DNA of 64,000 nt from Bacteroidota bacterium (GCA_018267615.1 JAFDYD010000028.1:29516-93515), one strand, 5' to 3'; counted from the stretch's first letter, positions 44,371 through 53,369 are shown. Numbers and translations: made by a program. Notes: a model not told the origin generated them from the letters alone.

Positions 44371-47310
44371 ATGGAATACAAATTCACGGACATAGAAAAG
44401 AAATGGCAGGATCAATGGAAGAATGATGCTGTATATAAAGTTTCGAATGACAGTGCTCGACCTAAATACTATGTGCTGGATATGTTTCCATATCCAAGTG
44501 GAACGGGGCTGCATGTGGGACATCCGCTGGGTTATATTGCCAGTGATATCTATGCACGATTTAAAAGATTGAAAGGATTTAACGTTTTGCACCCGATGGG
44601 TTATGATGCGTTTGGTTTACCCGCGGAACAATATGCTATCGATCATGGGATACACCCTGCCGTTAGTACTGAACAAAATATAAAAAATTTCCGTGCGCAA
44701 TTGGATAAGATTGGTTTTTGTTTTGACTGGGACAGACAGGTGAAAACTTCCGATCCTCACTATTATAAATGGACGCAGTGGATTTTTCTGCAATTGTTTC
44801 ATAGTTGGTACAACAGGCAAACACAAAAAGCAGAACCGCTGACTAACCTGGTTGAAATTTTTGAGAAAGACGGAAATAAAAATCAGCCGATTCCAAATAC
44901 ACAATTTCAATTGCCGGCAGATGAGAAGAAACCATTGCATGCTGATTCATCTTATTTTTCTGCTGATCGCTGGAAAGCTTTTGATGAGTCAACGAAACAA
45001 AGCATATTGATGGAATACCGCCTCGCATATTGTGGCTATGGCGAAGTGAACTGGTGTGAAGGACTGGGAACTGTGCTGGCAAATGACGAGGTGATCAACG
45101 GAGTGAGCGAGCGTGGCGGATACCCGGTCGTGAAAAAGAAATTGAGACAATGGTATCTACGCATTACTGAATATGCAGACAGATTATTGGAAGGATTGGA
45201 TCGCATCGATTTCAGTGAAGCAATGAAAGAAATGCAAACGAATTGGATTGGGAAGAGTTATGGAGCGGAAGTAAATTTCAAACTTGATGCTGGCCCGGTT
45301 TTAAAAGTGTATACTACTCGTCCGGATACTATTTTCGGAGTTGATTTCATGGTTATTGCGCCCGAACATGAGCTTGTTGAAAAAATCACAACTGCGGCGC
45401 AAAAAAATGCCGTTGAAGAATATATCGCGTATGTAAAAAGCAGGAGCGAAAGGGAACGAATGGCCGAAAAAAAGATTTCCGGTTGCTTTACCGGTGCTTA
45501 TGCCATCAATCCTTTTGACGAACAAAAGAAAATTCCAGTTTGGATTTCCGAATATGTGTTGGCGGGATATGGAACAGGTGCGATTATGGCTGTTCCCTGT
45601 GGAGATGAAAGAGATTTCAAATTTGCAAAGCATTTCAATATTCCGATCACCAATATTATCGGCAAGTATTACAATGGAGAAGAAGCAAATCCAACGAAGG
45701 ATGCCATATTGGATAACAGCGGATTTTTGAATGGAACCGTGATGCGTGATGCGATTGGCATCGTTAATAAAAAAATAGAAGAGCTTGGAATTGGTGAACG
45801 AAAAGTGAATTATAAAATGCGCGATGCCGCGTTTAGCCGTCAGCGTTATTGGGGCGAACCTTTTCCTATTGTTTGGAAAAATGGAATTGCCTATAGTCTG
45901 AATGAAAAAGATTTGCCGCTTGAATTGCCCCATGTCGATAGTTATAAACCCGGGCCAGAAGGCGAAGGACCGCTTGCAAATATCCCTTCGTGGGTGGCAA
46001 AGGAGTTGGAAACAAATACGATGCCCGGCTATGCTGGATCTTCCTGGTATTTTTTGCGTTACATGGATCCTCATAATGAAAAAGAATTCTGCAGTCGCAA
46101 AGCAAGTGATTATTGGGGCCAGGTTGATTTGTATATAGGAGGAACGGAACATGCGGTGGGTCATTTATTGTATAGCCGCATGTGGACGAAGGCACTTTAT
46201 GATTTAGGATATATCGGACACGATGAACCGTATAAAAAGTTGGTGAACCAGGGTATGATACAGGGAAGTAGCAGGTTTGTTTATCGCGTAATCAATCCTC
46301 TAAACAATGCTCAACAAATTTTTATCTCGAAAAAATATTTTGATAAATATAGTCCAAACAACGTCTCGGATTTATTGGATTTGGCAAAACTGTTACACGA
46401 AAAGATTACTTCTTTTTTATTCGATGATGAGAGTTTTGGTTTAATAAAAATAAATCCCATACACGTCGACGTAAACATTGTTAACGGAATTGAATTAGAT
46501 GTTGAGGCGTTTCGAAAATGGAAACCAGAGTACGTGAATGCATATTTTCTTTTGGAAGATGGTTCCATCTCCTCCCCCACCGGGGGAGGCAGGGAGGGGG
46601 ACTATATATGCGGAACTGAAGTTGAAAAAATGAGTAAGAGTAAATTCAACACCGTCAATCCAAATGATCTCGTATCTAGATACGGCGCCGACACTTTCCG
46701 CATGTATGAAATGTTTCTCGGACCCGTTGAACAAAGCAAACCCTGGGATACAAAAGGTATTGAAGGTGTGCATCGCTTTTTAAAAAAATTATGGCGCTTG
46801 TTCTATGATGAATTGAAAGGAAAAATCTGGAACGACGCAAAAGCAACAGATGGCGAATTGAAAATATTACACAAGACTATTAAGAAGATCGAAGAAGATA
46901 CAGAACGTTTTTCTTTCAATACGGCGGTGAGCGCATTTATGATTGCCGTGAATGAATTCAATGATATAAAGTGTAACAAAAAAGAAATACTACAACCACT
47001 GTTGATTTTATTGACTCCCTATGCGCCACATATCTGTGAAGAATTGTGGCATGAATTGGGAAATAGTTCAACAATTTTGGATGCATCATTTCCAAAACTG
47101 GAAGAAAAATATTTGGTTGAATCAACAAAAAATTATCCGGTTGCCATCAATGGAAAAACAAGAACGGAATTGAATATCGCATTAGATGCAACCCAGCAAC
47201 AAGTGGAGGAAATGATTCTTGGTGATGATGTTGTTAAAAAATGGCTGGAAGGAAAATCGCCTAAGAAAATTATTTATGTGAAGAATAAGATGATTAATGT
47301 GGTAGTGTAA
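44371..47310 (+). CDS. leuS: Leucyl-tRNA synthetase with in-frame GC-rich insertion
   Basis: A 979-residue class Ia synthetase that charges tRNA-Leu and edits mischarged tRNA. The HIGH-type motif is in GLHVGHPLGY, the editing domain holds the threonine-rich TTRPDTIFGVDF region, and KMSKS lies at residues 753-757. A Bacteroidota-type insertion precedes KMSKS (about residues 630-750, with HVDVNIVNGIELDVEAFRKW). Inside it residues 732-744 (SISSPTGGGREGD) come from a GC-rich palindrome and have no counterpart in the usual EDGxYICG stretch as I recall it. The frame is intact and the enzyme should be essential. The TAA stop is part of a following inverted repeat. Confidence 0.95.
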   Translation: MEYKFTDIEKKWQDQWKNDAVYKVSNDSARPKYYVLDMFPYPSGTGLHVGHPLGYIASDIYARFKRLKGFNVLHPMGYDAFGLPAEQYAIDHGIHPAVSTEQNIKNFRAQLDKIGFCFDWDRQVKTSDPHYYKWTQWIFLQLFHSWYNRQTQKAEPLTNLVEIFEKDGNKNQPIPNTQFQLPADEKKPLHADSSYFSADRWKAFDESTKQSILMEYRLAYCGYGEVNWCEGLGTVLANDEVINGVSERGGYPVVKKKLRQWYLRITEYADRLLEGLDRIDFSEAMKEMQTNWIGKSYGAEVNFKLDAGPVLKVYTTRPDTIFGVDFMVIAPEHELVEKITTAAQKNAVEEYIAYVKSRSERERMAEKKISGCFTGAYAINPFDEQKKIPVWISEYVLAGYGTGAIMAVPCGDERDFKFAKHFNIPITNIIGKYYNGEEANPTKDAILDNSGFLNGTVMRDAIGIVNKKIEELGIGERKVNYKMRDAAFSRQRYWGEPFPIVWKNGIAYSLNEKDLPLELPHVDSYKPGPEGEGPLANIPSWVAKELETNTMPGYAGSSWYFLRYMDPHNEKEFCSRKASDYWGQVDLYIGGTEHAVGHLLYSRMWTKALYDLGYIGHDEPYKKLVNQGMIQGSSRFVYRVINPLNNAQQIFISKKYFDKYSPNNVSDLLDLAKLLHEKITSFLFDDESFGLIKINPIHVDVNIVNGIELDVEAFRKWKPEYVNAYFLLEDGSISSPTGGGREGDYICGTEVEKMSKSKFNTVNPNDLVSRYGADTFRMYEMFLGPVEQSKPWDTKGIEGVHRFLKKLWRLFYDELKGKIWNDAKATDGELKILHKTIKKIEEDTERFSFNTAVSAFMIAVNEFNDIKCNKKEILQPLLILLTPYAPHICEELWHELGNSSTILDASFPKLEEKYLVESTKNYPVAINGKTRTELNIALDATQQQVEEMILGDDVVKKWLEGKSPKKIIYVKNKMINVVV
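46569..46601. repeat. GC-rich palindromic element inserted within leuS
   Basis: CCTCCCCC (46571-46578) and GGGGGAGG (46582-46589) form an 8-bp stem with a three-nt loop, followed by CAGGGAGGGGGA. The composition is far more GC-rich than its surroundings. It resembles short CTCCCCC-type repeats scattered in Bacteroidota genomes. Here it adds about 36 nt net, keeping the reading frame. Confidence 0.7.
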
Positions 47311-47368
47311 GAAACAAGGTACAAGGTACAAGAAATGCAACTCCTTGTACCTTGTACCTTGTTTCTTA
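47308..47368. terminator. Perfect 25-bp inverted repeat after leuS, probable bidirectional terminator
   Basis: The arms 47308-47332 and 47344-47368 are exact reverse complements with an 11-nt spacer. They consist of ACAAGGTACAAGGTACAAG words. The left arm begins with the TAA stop of leuS. It lies between convergent genes, so it could end transcripts from both sides, although only short T-runs flank it. Confidence 0.8.
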
Positions 47369-47380
47369 TCCCTTGTTTCT

Positions 47381-48403
47381 TCACTTTCCCTCCTTCACAA
47401 ACCTCACCATCGCACTACTTCCTTCCGAACTTTGCAATCGCGCTTCATATCTTTTATCGCCGATGATTGCTACCATCAAAGAAGTATTGGGTGGAATGGA
47501 ACCGAGGTTTTCTGCAACCATTACCAATTCGTTATCACTTTCTAATTCGCTTACGGGAATTTTAATGGTATAAGCACGATCAGTTAATCCAATATGTTCC
47601 TTCAATAATTTGCTATTCAAAAAAAGTGCAATCGAATCACCATCAATTTCGGCATTGTCATAAAATTTTAATTCGACCGAATCCCCATTCACCGGTATAA
47701 TCGTCTGCAAAGTTTTACTTCGGGTAGAAAATTTTTGCTCAACGGTTTGTGGAGTTTGATCAGTTTTAATTTCCTGTACTGGCGAGGCTTTGATGGTAGG
47801 GGTCTCGCGACCATCAGTAATTTTTTCGTTTATGCCAACCCGTGGTAGAGGAGCTGCTTCATAACCCTTTGGTATTGGCGCAGGACCAATTGCAATCATC
47901 GCAACGCTGTCGATGATCTCGGGATCGTTTGCTCCCGCCACATAATTTTTCAGCACATAATCCCATTCGTCAACAAAAACAGGAGCGCCGCCTTTCTGCA
48001 AATTGATAGGAAACTTTTTTGCGTCTTTATCATCACGGGAAGAAGTTTCTCCATCTAATTTCATTACGTCTTCGCCAGGACAATTGAAATCGGCCACTGC
48101 CATCATCGGATTTAAACCCATGCGTGATGAATTATCTTCAATCAATACATCATCCCACCAAATCACATTATTGGTAGCATCATCAAAATATCCTTTTACA
48201 CTATATCGTCTATAATTATTTTTCGAATCATAATAATAGGAAGTGCCAACCAGGCTGTCGCCCTTCTTTATCAGCTTCAATTCGATTTTTCCTGAACGTA
48301 ATTTTCCTTTCCATACACCTGTAATCGGCTGCGCGCTTGCAATTGCAAAACTCATAATCATGTATGTAAAGAAAATAATTCTCAAATAGTTGATTGTTTT
48401 CAA
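47381..48403 (-). CDS. Secreted protein of unknown function
   Basis: A 340-residue protein with a signal peptide (LRIIFFTYMIMSFAIASAQ). The first domain, GVWKGKLRSGKIELKLIKKGDSLVGTSYYYDS, looks like a small beta-barrel seen in Bacteroidota lipocalin-like proteins. A Pro/Thr-rich linker (about residues 170-225) leads to a C-terminal beta domain (SVELKFYDNAEIDGDSIALFLN, LMVAIIGDKRYEARL) found in several secreted proteins of this phylum. I cannot assign a function. The only fitting start is TTG at 48403; the later Met15 would cut into the signal peptide. Confidence 0.7.
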   Translation of the reverse strand: MKTINYLRIIFFTYMIMSFAIASAQPITGVWKGKLRSGKIELKLIKKGDSLVGTSYYYDSKNNYRRYSVKGYFDDATNNVIWWDDVLIEDNSSRMGLNPMMAVADFNCPGEDVMKLDGETSSRDDKDAKKFPINLQKGGAPVFVDEWDYVLKNYVAGANDPEIIDSVAMIAIGPAPIPKGYEAAPLPRVGINEKITDGRETPTIKASPVQEIKTDQTPQTVEQKFSTRSKTLQTIIPVNGDSVELKFYDNAEIDGDSIALFLNSKLLKEHIGLTDRAYTIKIPVSELESDNELVMVAENLGSIPPNTSLMVAIIGDKRYEARLQSSEGSSAMVRFVKEGK

Positions 48404-48520
48404 ATGTTGCCGGGTTTTGAATTATAGTAGGAACGAATTCCTGAAGGGCTATATTTTACAGATTTTTTTTTTAACAGAAATAAAGGGAATGGTTATACGC
48501 TAAAGTTGAGGCCAGATCCA

Positions 48521-49042
48521 CTAAGCGAGGTAAATATCGAGCAGGCCTTCGGGAAGGCTGACAAAAATTTTTTTATTTTTTTGATCTGTTTTTTGCAAGG
48601 TCTCTTCATTAATTGGTATCAGCACTTCCTTTTCATTTATTTCCAGTCTGCATAAAACCTGGTGAGGTTGTTCGATGACTTCCAGGATTTCTCCTAAATC
48701 TTTTTTGTCATCTATCACATGGTATCCGACAAGAGAAATGGGCGCAGATTTCACAGCATATTTTTGAAAATCGGCTTCGGGCAACCACGTTTCTTTTTGT
48801 AATAATTTTCTTGCGTTTTCCTTAGTGTCAATCCCTTCTAGTTTTATATGCACCTCTTCTTCATTTTTTATTTTTATTGACTCGACAAAATAAGGCAGCA
48901 TTTCATCTTTTTTATCTTCAATAAAAATCACTTTCAAACCTTTCAAAGAAGTTTTTTTTCCCAAATGATGATGAATGGTTAAGTCACCTTTGAGACCGAA
49001 CACTGAAACTATCTTACCGATATTGCGATAATTTTTGATCAT
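48521..49042 (-). CDS. rimM: 16S rRNA processing protein RimM
   Basis: About 173 residues from the ATG at 49042; the longer frame to 49111 runs into repeat-like sequence. RimM binds ribosomal protein S19 and helps mature the 30S head. The N-terminal barrel shows NIGKIVSVFGLKGDLTIHHH, and the PRC-barrel half has LVGYHVIDDKKDLGEILEVIEQPHQVLCRLEINEKEVLIPINEE ending LPEGLLDIYLA, both typical. It follows rpsP on the minus strand, but a terminator hairpin lies between them. Confidence 0.93.
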   Translation of the reverse strand: MIKNYRNIGKIVSVFGLKGDLTIHHHLGKKTSLKGLKVIFIEDKKDEMLPYFVESIKIKNEEEVHIKLEGIDTKENARKLLQKETWLPEADFQKYAVKSAPISLVGYHVIDDKKDLGEILEVIEQPHQVLCRLEINEKEVLIPINEETLQKTDQKNKKIFVSLPEGLLDIYLA

Positions 49043-49119
49043 GATACTTACAACAATCCAAAATAATTTTGTGTGGATGTTATCTCCGCGAAATCCTTTC
49101 AAATCCGTCAATTCGTAAT

Positions 49120-49148
49120 AAAAAAAATCCCGGCAAATTTACCGGGAT
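49120..49148 (-). terminator. Rho-independent terminator between rpsP and rimM
   Basis: ATCCCGG and CCGGGAT form a 7-bp stem with an eight-nt loop, and on the minus strand it is followed by about seven T. It lies 27 nt after the rpsP stop codon. Confidence 0.85.
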
Positions 49149-49174
49149 CTTATTAATTATTTATTTGAATATGA

Positions 49175-49618
49175 TTATCCTTCTCCGTTCTCAGCTTTTC
49201 TTTCAACACGACGAACGGGAGCACCGCCTCTTCTTGCGCCATATTTTGGCTTTCTGTTTTCTTCCTGGCGTTTCTTCATGTGAATCTCATGTTCACCATG
49301 CCACTTCTGGAATTTTTCCATAGCTGCAGCTTCATCAAACAAACCAAGTTTCACACCGCGCAATAAATGCTTAAGATATAAAACGCCTTTGAATGATAAG
49401 ATACGTCTTACAGTATCAGTGGGCTGAGCTCCTTTATGAAGCCAATCCAATGCTTTTTGACGATCTAGCTGAATGGAAGCGGGAACTGTTAAAGGATTGT
49501 AGGTACCGATTTTCTGAATAAATTTTCCGTCTCTCGGAGCGCGGATGTCGGCAACTACGATGAAATAAAATGGCCTTTTTTTAGACCCATGACGTTGGAG
49601 TCTGATTTTTACTGGCAT
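49175..49618 (-). CDS. rpsP: 30S ribosomal protein S16
   Basis: A 147-residue S16, longer than the about 80-residue E. coli form because of a charged C-terminal tail usual in Bacteroidota. The N-terminus [24 protein letters not shown] and [11 protein letters not shown] are diagnostic. The tail ([33 protein letters not shown]) is Arg/Lys-rich. A predicted promoter and a short leader hairpin lie upstream. A terminator directly follows, separating it from rimM. Confidence 0.97.
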   Translation of the reverse strand: MPVKIRLQRHGSKKRPFYFIVVADIRAPRDGKFIQKIGTYNPLTVPASIQLDRQKALDWLHKGAQPTDTVRRILSFKGVLYLKHLLRGVKLGLFDEAAAMEKFQKWHGEHEIHMKKRQEENRKPKYGARRGGAPVRRVERKAENGEG

Positions 49619-49666
49619 CTTAAATAGAAATTTAAATGCGTTAAATAATAGGGTTTTCTCTTTTTG

Positions 49667-49682
49667 GGTTGCAAAAGCAACC
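49667..49682 (-). promoter_or_regulatory. Leader hairpin of rpsP
   Basis: GGTTGC and GCAACC form a perfect 6-bp stem with a four-nt loop in the 5' leader, about 50 nt before the rpsP start and 13 nt after the promoter box. A ribosomal-protein leader role is possible but not shown. Confidence 0.4.
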
Positions 49683-49694
49683 TTGTTCGAGCTG

Positions 49695-49702
49695 CAAATT
49701 TA
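49695..49702 (-). promoter_or_regulatory. Predicted -7 box for rpsP
   Basis: On the minus strand it reads TAAATTTG, a perfect TAnnTTTG match, giving a leader of about 70 nt. Confidence 0.5.
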
Positions 49703-49759
49703 ATATATCAAGAATTAAATGACGAATGTTACATGTGATTTTTTTATGAACGGTTCAAA

Positions 49760-51088
49760 TTATCTTTTTCCAAGCCCAAGCCGTCCTCCCAGTCCCATTG
49801 GCATCTTATTCATCATTTTCATCATCTGTTTCATCTGGTCAAACTGTTTTAAAAAGGCGTTTATCTCGCTGATGTCCTTGCCGCTTCCTGCCGCAATCCT
49901 TTTTCGCCTGCTTTGGTCAATGGTATCGGGATTAGCGCGTTCAAAGGGGGTCATAGAGTTTATCATTGCCTCTATTCCCTTAAAGGAATCATCGCTAATA
50001 TCTACGTCTTTTACTGCCTTTCCAACGCCGGGTATCATACCCATCAAGTCTTTTAGGTTGCCCATCTTCTTGATCTGCTCTAATTGCTGTTTAAAATCTT
50101 CAAAATCAAATTGATTTTTTCTGATCTTCTTCTCTAGCTTCTTGCTCTGCTCTTCATCAAATTGTTCCTGTGCTTTTTCAACGAGCGTTGTAATATCGCC
50201 CATGCCCAAAATTCGCTGCGCCATACGCTCGGGATAGAAAACATCCAGTGTGTCCAGCTTCTCACCACTACTTATGAATTTGATCGGCTTGTGCACCGTG
50301 TATTTTATGGATAGCGCGGCGCCACCTCTTGTATCACCATCCAGCTTTGTTAATACGACACCAGAAAAATCGAGACGATCATTAAATGCCTTAGCTGTGT
50401 TCACTGCATCCTGTCCGGTCATGGAATCAACCACAAATAAAATTTCCTGTGGCTTGACCGCATTTTTTATGTTAGCAACTTCCTGCATCATTGCTTCATC
50501 TACAGCAAGTCGGCCGGCAGTATCTATGATAAGCACATTTTTATTTTTTGTTCTTGCTTCCCTGATCGCATTTTCTGCAATGAGCACTGCATTTTTATTC
50601 TCTGGCTCACTATACACATCAACGTTGATCTGTTCTCCTAATACCTTCAATTGTTCAATAGCTGCCGGACGATAAATATCTGCAGCTACAAGCATTGGGG
50701 ATAATCCTTTTTTTGATTTAAGATAATTGGCGAGCTTTCCGCTGAATGTAGTCTTACCGCTACCCTGCAACCCTGCCACAAGGATAATCGCGGGATTACC
50801 TTTCGCATTCATCTCGCTTTCGTTCTCTCCCATCAATGTAGCAAGTTCATCCTTGACGATCTTAACCATTAACTGGCCCGGACTCACTGCAGTAAGCACT
50901 TTTTGTCCAAGCGCTTTTTCTCTCACGATATCGGTGAATTCTTTTGCTATTTTATAATTCACATCGGCATCGATCAACGCGCGGCGTATATCCTTCACCG
51001 TTGCAGCCACATTCAATTCTGTGATTCTGCCCTGGCCTTTTATCTGTTTAAATGCCGACTCAAGTTTCTCTGTTAAATTCTCAAACAT
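49760..51088 (-). CDS. ffh: Signal recognition particle protein Ffh (SRP54)
   Basis: A 442-residue SRP GTPase that delivers nascent membrane proteins to FtsY. The N domain is about residues 1-90. The G domain has AGLQGSGKTTFSGKLA, DTAGR, VLTKLDGDTRGGA and a conserved insertion box. The Met-rich M domain runs from about residue 320 (MGNLKDLMGMIPGVGK, then KQFDQMKQMMKMMNKMP) and binds signal peptides and SRP RNA. The tail RLGLGKR is shared by relatives. The GxxExxY remnant lies upstream on the same strand. Confidence 0.97.
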   Translation of the reverse strand: MFENLTEKLESAFKQIKGQGRITELNVAATVKDIRRALIDADVNYKIAKEFTDIVREKALGQKVLTAVSPGQLMVKIVKDELATLMGENESEMNAKGNPAIILVAGLQGSGKTTFSGKLANYLKSKKGLSPMLVAADIYRPAAIEQLKVLGEQINVDVYSEPENKNAVLIAENAIREARTKNKNVLIIDTAGRLAVDEAMMQEVANIKNAVKPQEILFVVDSMTGQDAVNTAKAFNDRLDFSGVVLTKLDGDTRGGAALSIKYTVHKPIKFISSGEKLDTLDVFYPERMAQRILGMGDITTLVEKAQEQFDEEQSKKLEKKIRKNQFDFEDFKQQLEQIKKMGNLKDLMGMIPGVGKAVKDVDISDDSFKGIEAMINSMTPFERANPDTIDQSRRKRIAAGSGKDISEINAFLKQFDQMKQMMKMMNKMPMGLGGRLGLGKR

Positions 51089-51124
51089 AATCGCTGATTT
51101 GCGGATTGATTATTGATTTCGCGG

Positions 51125-51142
51125 ATTAATTTTCAAATTAAT
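51125..51142. repeat. Short palindrome within GGATT-word repeats upstream of ffh
   Basis: ATTAATTT and AAATTAAT form an 8-bp stem with a two-nt loop. It is embedded in a run of GCGGATT/ACGGATT words at 51095-51175, which reappears in inverted orientation beyond the GxxExxY remnant at about 51570-51605. Confidence 0.55.
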
Positions 51143-51152
51143 TTTACGGATT

Positions 51153-51549
51153 TTATTTATAGGATTTGGAGTTTATGAATCTTTTGAATTCCAAACTTTG
51201 TTTTCCAAAATTCAATAAAAGTCCTACTTGTATTTTAAAAATTTTTAAATAATTTAAGACTTGATTATCACATCCCCTGTTAAGCTCTGTTATCGCTTTT
51301 AGCTCAATCAAAATTTTATTGTCAACAATTAAATCTAATCTTCTTTTGCCAACATATAGCCAGTCAATCATAATGAATTTCTCTTTCCTCTTCACTTGCA
51401 AATGATAATCCTAGTTTTTGAATTTCGATTATCAAACATCTTTTATAAATAATTTCCGGAAAACCTGGCCCCAAATATCCATGCACCTTCATTGCAGCAC
51501 CGATTATTTTTCCTGTTAAATCCGAATACTTTAAATCCTGCCCCATCAT
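51153..51549 (-). pseudogene. GxxExxY-family protein gene, broken by a one-base frameshift
   Basis: The first part, from the ATG at 51549, reads MMGQDLKYSDLTGKIIGAAM and contains GPGFPEIIY, the GxxExxY motif. It stops after EEREIHYD. The next frame continues with DWLYVGKRRLDLIVDNKILIELKAITEL and LLLNFGKQSLEFKRFI, the normal second half. Removing one base near 51363-51369 would join them. The family is small, found near rRNA intervening sequences and in repeats, and related to PD-(D/E)xK-like folds; function is unknown. It is flanked by GGATT words in opposite orientations. A sequencing error is the main alternative. Confidence 0.75.
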
Positions 51550-51605
51550 GTTCTTGGCACTAATCAGGAAATCCGTGAAATCCACTGTAATCCTAAAATC
51601 CGCTA

Positions 51606-51645
51606 TAAAAAAAAGTGAATATAACTTAATGTCATATTCACTTTT
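51606..51645 (-). terminator. Rho-independent terminator of rpoD
   Basis: AAAAGTGAATAT and ATATTCACTTTT form a perfect 12-bp stem with an 11-nt loop, followed on the minus strand by T residues. It lies 65 nt after the rpoD stop codon. Confidence 0.9.
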
Positions 51646-51709
51646 AACGAATTGCAAATGTAAGAAAACTGAAAGTAAATATTAGTTCAAATACGTTTGT
51701 TTTAATTAT

Positions 51710-52579
51710 TTAAATGCCGAGATAACTTCTAAGCATTTTAGAACGGGAATTGCTCCTGAGTTTTGTGATGGCTTTGTCTTTAATCTGTCGAACACGCTCA
51801 CGTGTGAGATTAAATCTTTCACCAATGTCTTCCAGGCTCATTGGATGATCCACACCGATACCGAAGAAAAAGCAAATCACCTCTTTTTGTCTTTCGGTGA
51901 GTGTTTTCAAGGAACGATCGATTTCCTGTTTAAGAGATTCTTTATGCTCAATATTCAATTCTGCTCGTTCTGCGTTCGGATTTTCTAGCACATCGATCAG
52001 TGTATTATCCTCACCTTCAGATAATGGGGTGTCAACACTAATATGACGACCTCCGATACCCAAAGTGGAAGAAACTTCTTCGATGTCGAGTTCAAGCATT
52101 TCTGCCAATTCTTCTGCGGAGGGCTCTCGTTCGAATTCCTGCTCGAGCTGGGAATAAGCTTTCTGAATACGATTGGTTAATCCAACCTTATTGAGCGGAA
52201 GACGCACAATTCTTGATTGCTCGGCCAATGCCTGCAAAATACTCTGACGAATCCACCAAACGGCGTAGGAAATGAATTTGAACCCACGGGTTTCATCAAA
52301 ACGTTGGGCTGCTTTGATCAGACCGAGATTGCCCTCGTTGATTAGATCAGGTAATGTAAGACCCTGATTCTGATACTGCTTAGCAACAGACACCACGAAC
52401 CTAAGGTTGGCCTTGGTAAGTTTGTCCAGTGCTTTCTGGTCTCCTTGCTTGATACGGATTGCGAGTTTTACTTCTTCTTCGGGACTGATTAACTCTACTT
52501 TTCCGATTTCCTGCAAGTATTTTTCCAAGCTCTGTGACTCACGATTTGTTATACTCTTCGTGATCTTGAGTTGACGCAT
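51710..52579 (-). CDS. rpoD: Primary RNA polymerase sigma factor RpoD (SigA), short Bacteroidota form
   Basis: About 289 residues from the ATG at 52579 ([22 protein letters not shown]); an ATG six nt upstream is also possible. Region 1.1 is absent, as normal for the phylum. Region 1.2 ([16 protein letters not shown]), region 2 ([45 protein letters not shown]), region 3 and region 4 ([32 protein letters not shown]) are all intact. This is the housekeeping factor that reads the TAnnTTTG promoters listed here. It has its own terminator. Confidence 0.96.
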   Translation of the reverse strand: MRQLKITKSITNRESQSLEKYLQEIGKVELISPEEEVKLAIRIKQGDQKALDKLTKANLRFVVSVAKQYQNQGLTLPDLINEGNLGLIKAAQRFDETRGFKFISYAVWWIRQSILQALAEQSRIVRLPLNKVGLTNRIQKAYSQLEQEFEREPSAEELAEMLELDIEEVSSTLGIGGRHISVDTPLSEGEDNTLIDVLENPNAERAELNIEHKESLKQEIDRSLKTLTERQKEVICFFFGIGVDHPMSLEDIGERFNLTRERVRQIKDKAITKLRSNSRSKMLRSYLGI

Positions 52580-52585
52580 ACTCAT

Positions 52586-52988
52586 AGGCAGGTCATTTTA
52601 AAGGGTTTTAGGTTTAAAAGGTTTTCTAAAATATAATTGGATATATAAAAACGCCAAATGAATCTTCTTATTTCTTACCGACCAACAAAATAGCGTTTTG
52701 CGATTAGCAATTTAAACATATTAGTGGTATAAACCAAATATATTTTCTCTAATTAATTGGTTTTCAGTTTATTTACAAGCATTTTGCTCTATCTCAACCT
52801 ATTAAAGAGTAAAAAAAATTGATTTAAAAAAATTTCGGGGCTTCAAATATTTATCTATTATTGCAGGAATCCTCTGAAATGTAGAATTGCTAACATCAGC
52901 GGTAGGTTTACCTGGTAATGTACTGATTGCTTATGGGCTTTTATGGGATTTCCGGGTCTTTAGTTACAAGATTCAATTTGTTATGTAG
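52586..52988. other. 403-nt divergent gap between rpoD and the START-like gene
   Basis: AT-rich non-coding sequence. It holds the predicted rpoD promoter at 52735-52742, implying an rpoD leader of about 150 nt. Unlike many gaps in this window, it has no long inverted repeat. I see no gene or RNA signature in the remaining sequence. Confidence 0.55.
52735..52742 (-). promoter_or_regulatory. Predicted -7 box for rpoD
   Basis: On the minus strand it reads TATATTTG, a perfect TAnnTTTG match. Confidence 0.42.
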
Positions 52989-53369
52989 ATGAGCAAGAAA
53001 CAGCTTTTTATGTTGGAGTATCCGGTAAAATGTTCTCCCTCTATTTTATATGATTTCTTAAGCACACCTGCTGGTTTGCAGGAGTGGTTTGCTGATAAGG
53101 TTGATGAAAGAGATAATATTTTTAGTTTCTCCTGGAATGGATCAACAGACAGGGCGGAAGTTCTAGAAAGTGAAACAGAAAAATTTATACGTTTTCACTG
53201 GTCTGAAGCTCCAAAAGAAGAATTTTTTGAATTCCGGATCGAGAAATCAGAAGTAACCAATCAAACCATTTTGGTAATAAGAGATTTTGCGGATAAAAAA
53301 GATATTAAAGATCAGAGTCAACTTTGGAGTTACCAGGTCAAAGATCTTTTTCACCGACTTGGAAATTAA
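52989..53369 (+). CDS. START-like (AHSA1/SRPBCC) domain protein
   Basis: A 126-residue single-domain protein. LEYPVKCSPSILYDFLSTPAGLQEWFADKVD is the typical start of AHSA1/START-like domains, and RAEVLESETEKFIRFHW continues the helix-grip fold. The family binds hydrophobic ligands or acts as Hsp90-type co-chaperone relatives; no substrate can be named. It converges on the next gene with a four-nt overlap of the 3' ends. Confidence 0.82.
   Translation: MSKKQLFMLEYPVKCSPSILYDFLSTPAGLQEWFADKVDERDNIFSFSWNGSTDRAEVLESETEKFIRFHWSEAPKEEFFEFRIEKSEVTNQTILVIRDFADKKDIKDQSQLWSYQVKDLFHRLGN

Noticed and set aside
45301..46164. Long minus-strand open frame of 287 codons opposite leuS
   Set aside because: It is antisense to a conserved synthetase, its composition is unlike a protein, and no domain is visible. 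It is a shadow frame.
49719..50957. Several plus-strand frames opposite ffh
   Set aside because: Ser/Leu/Ala-rich shadow frames of a well-conserved gene.
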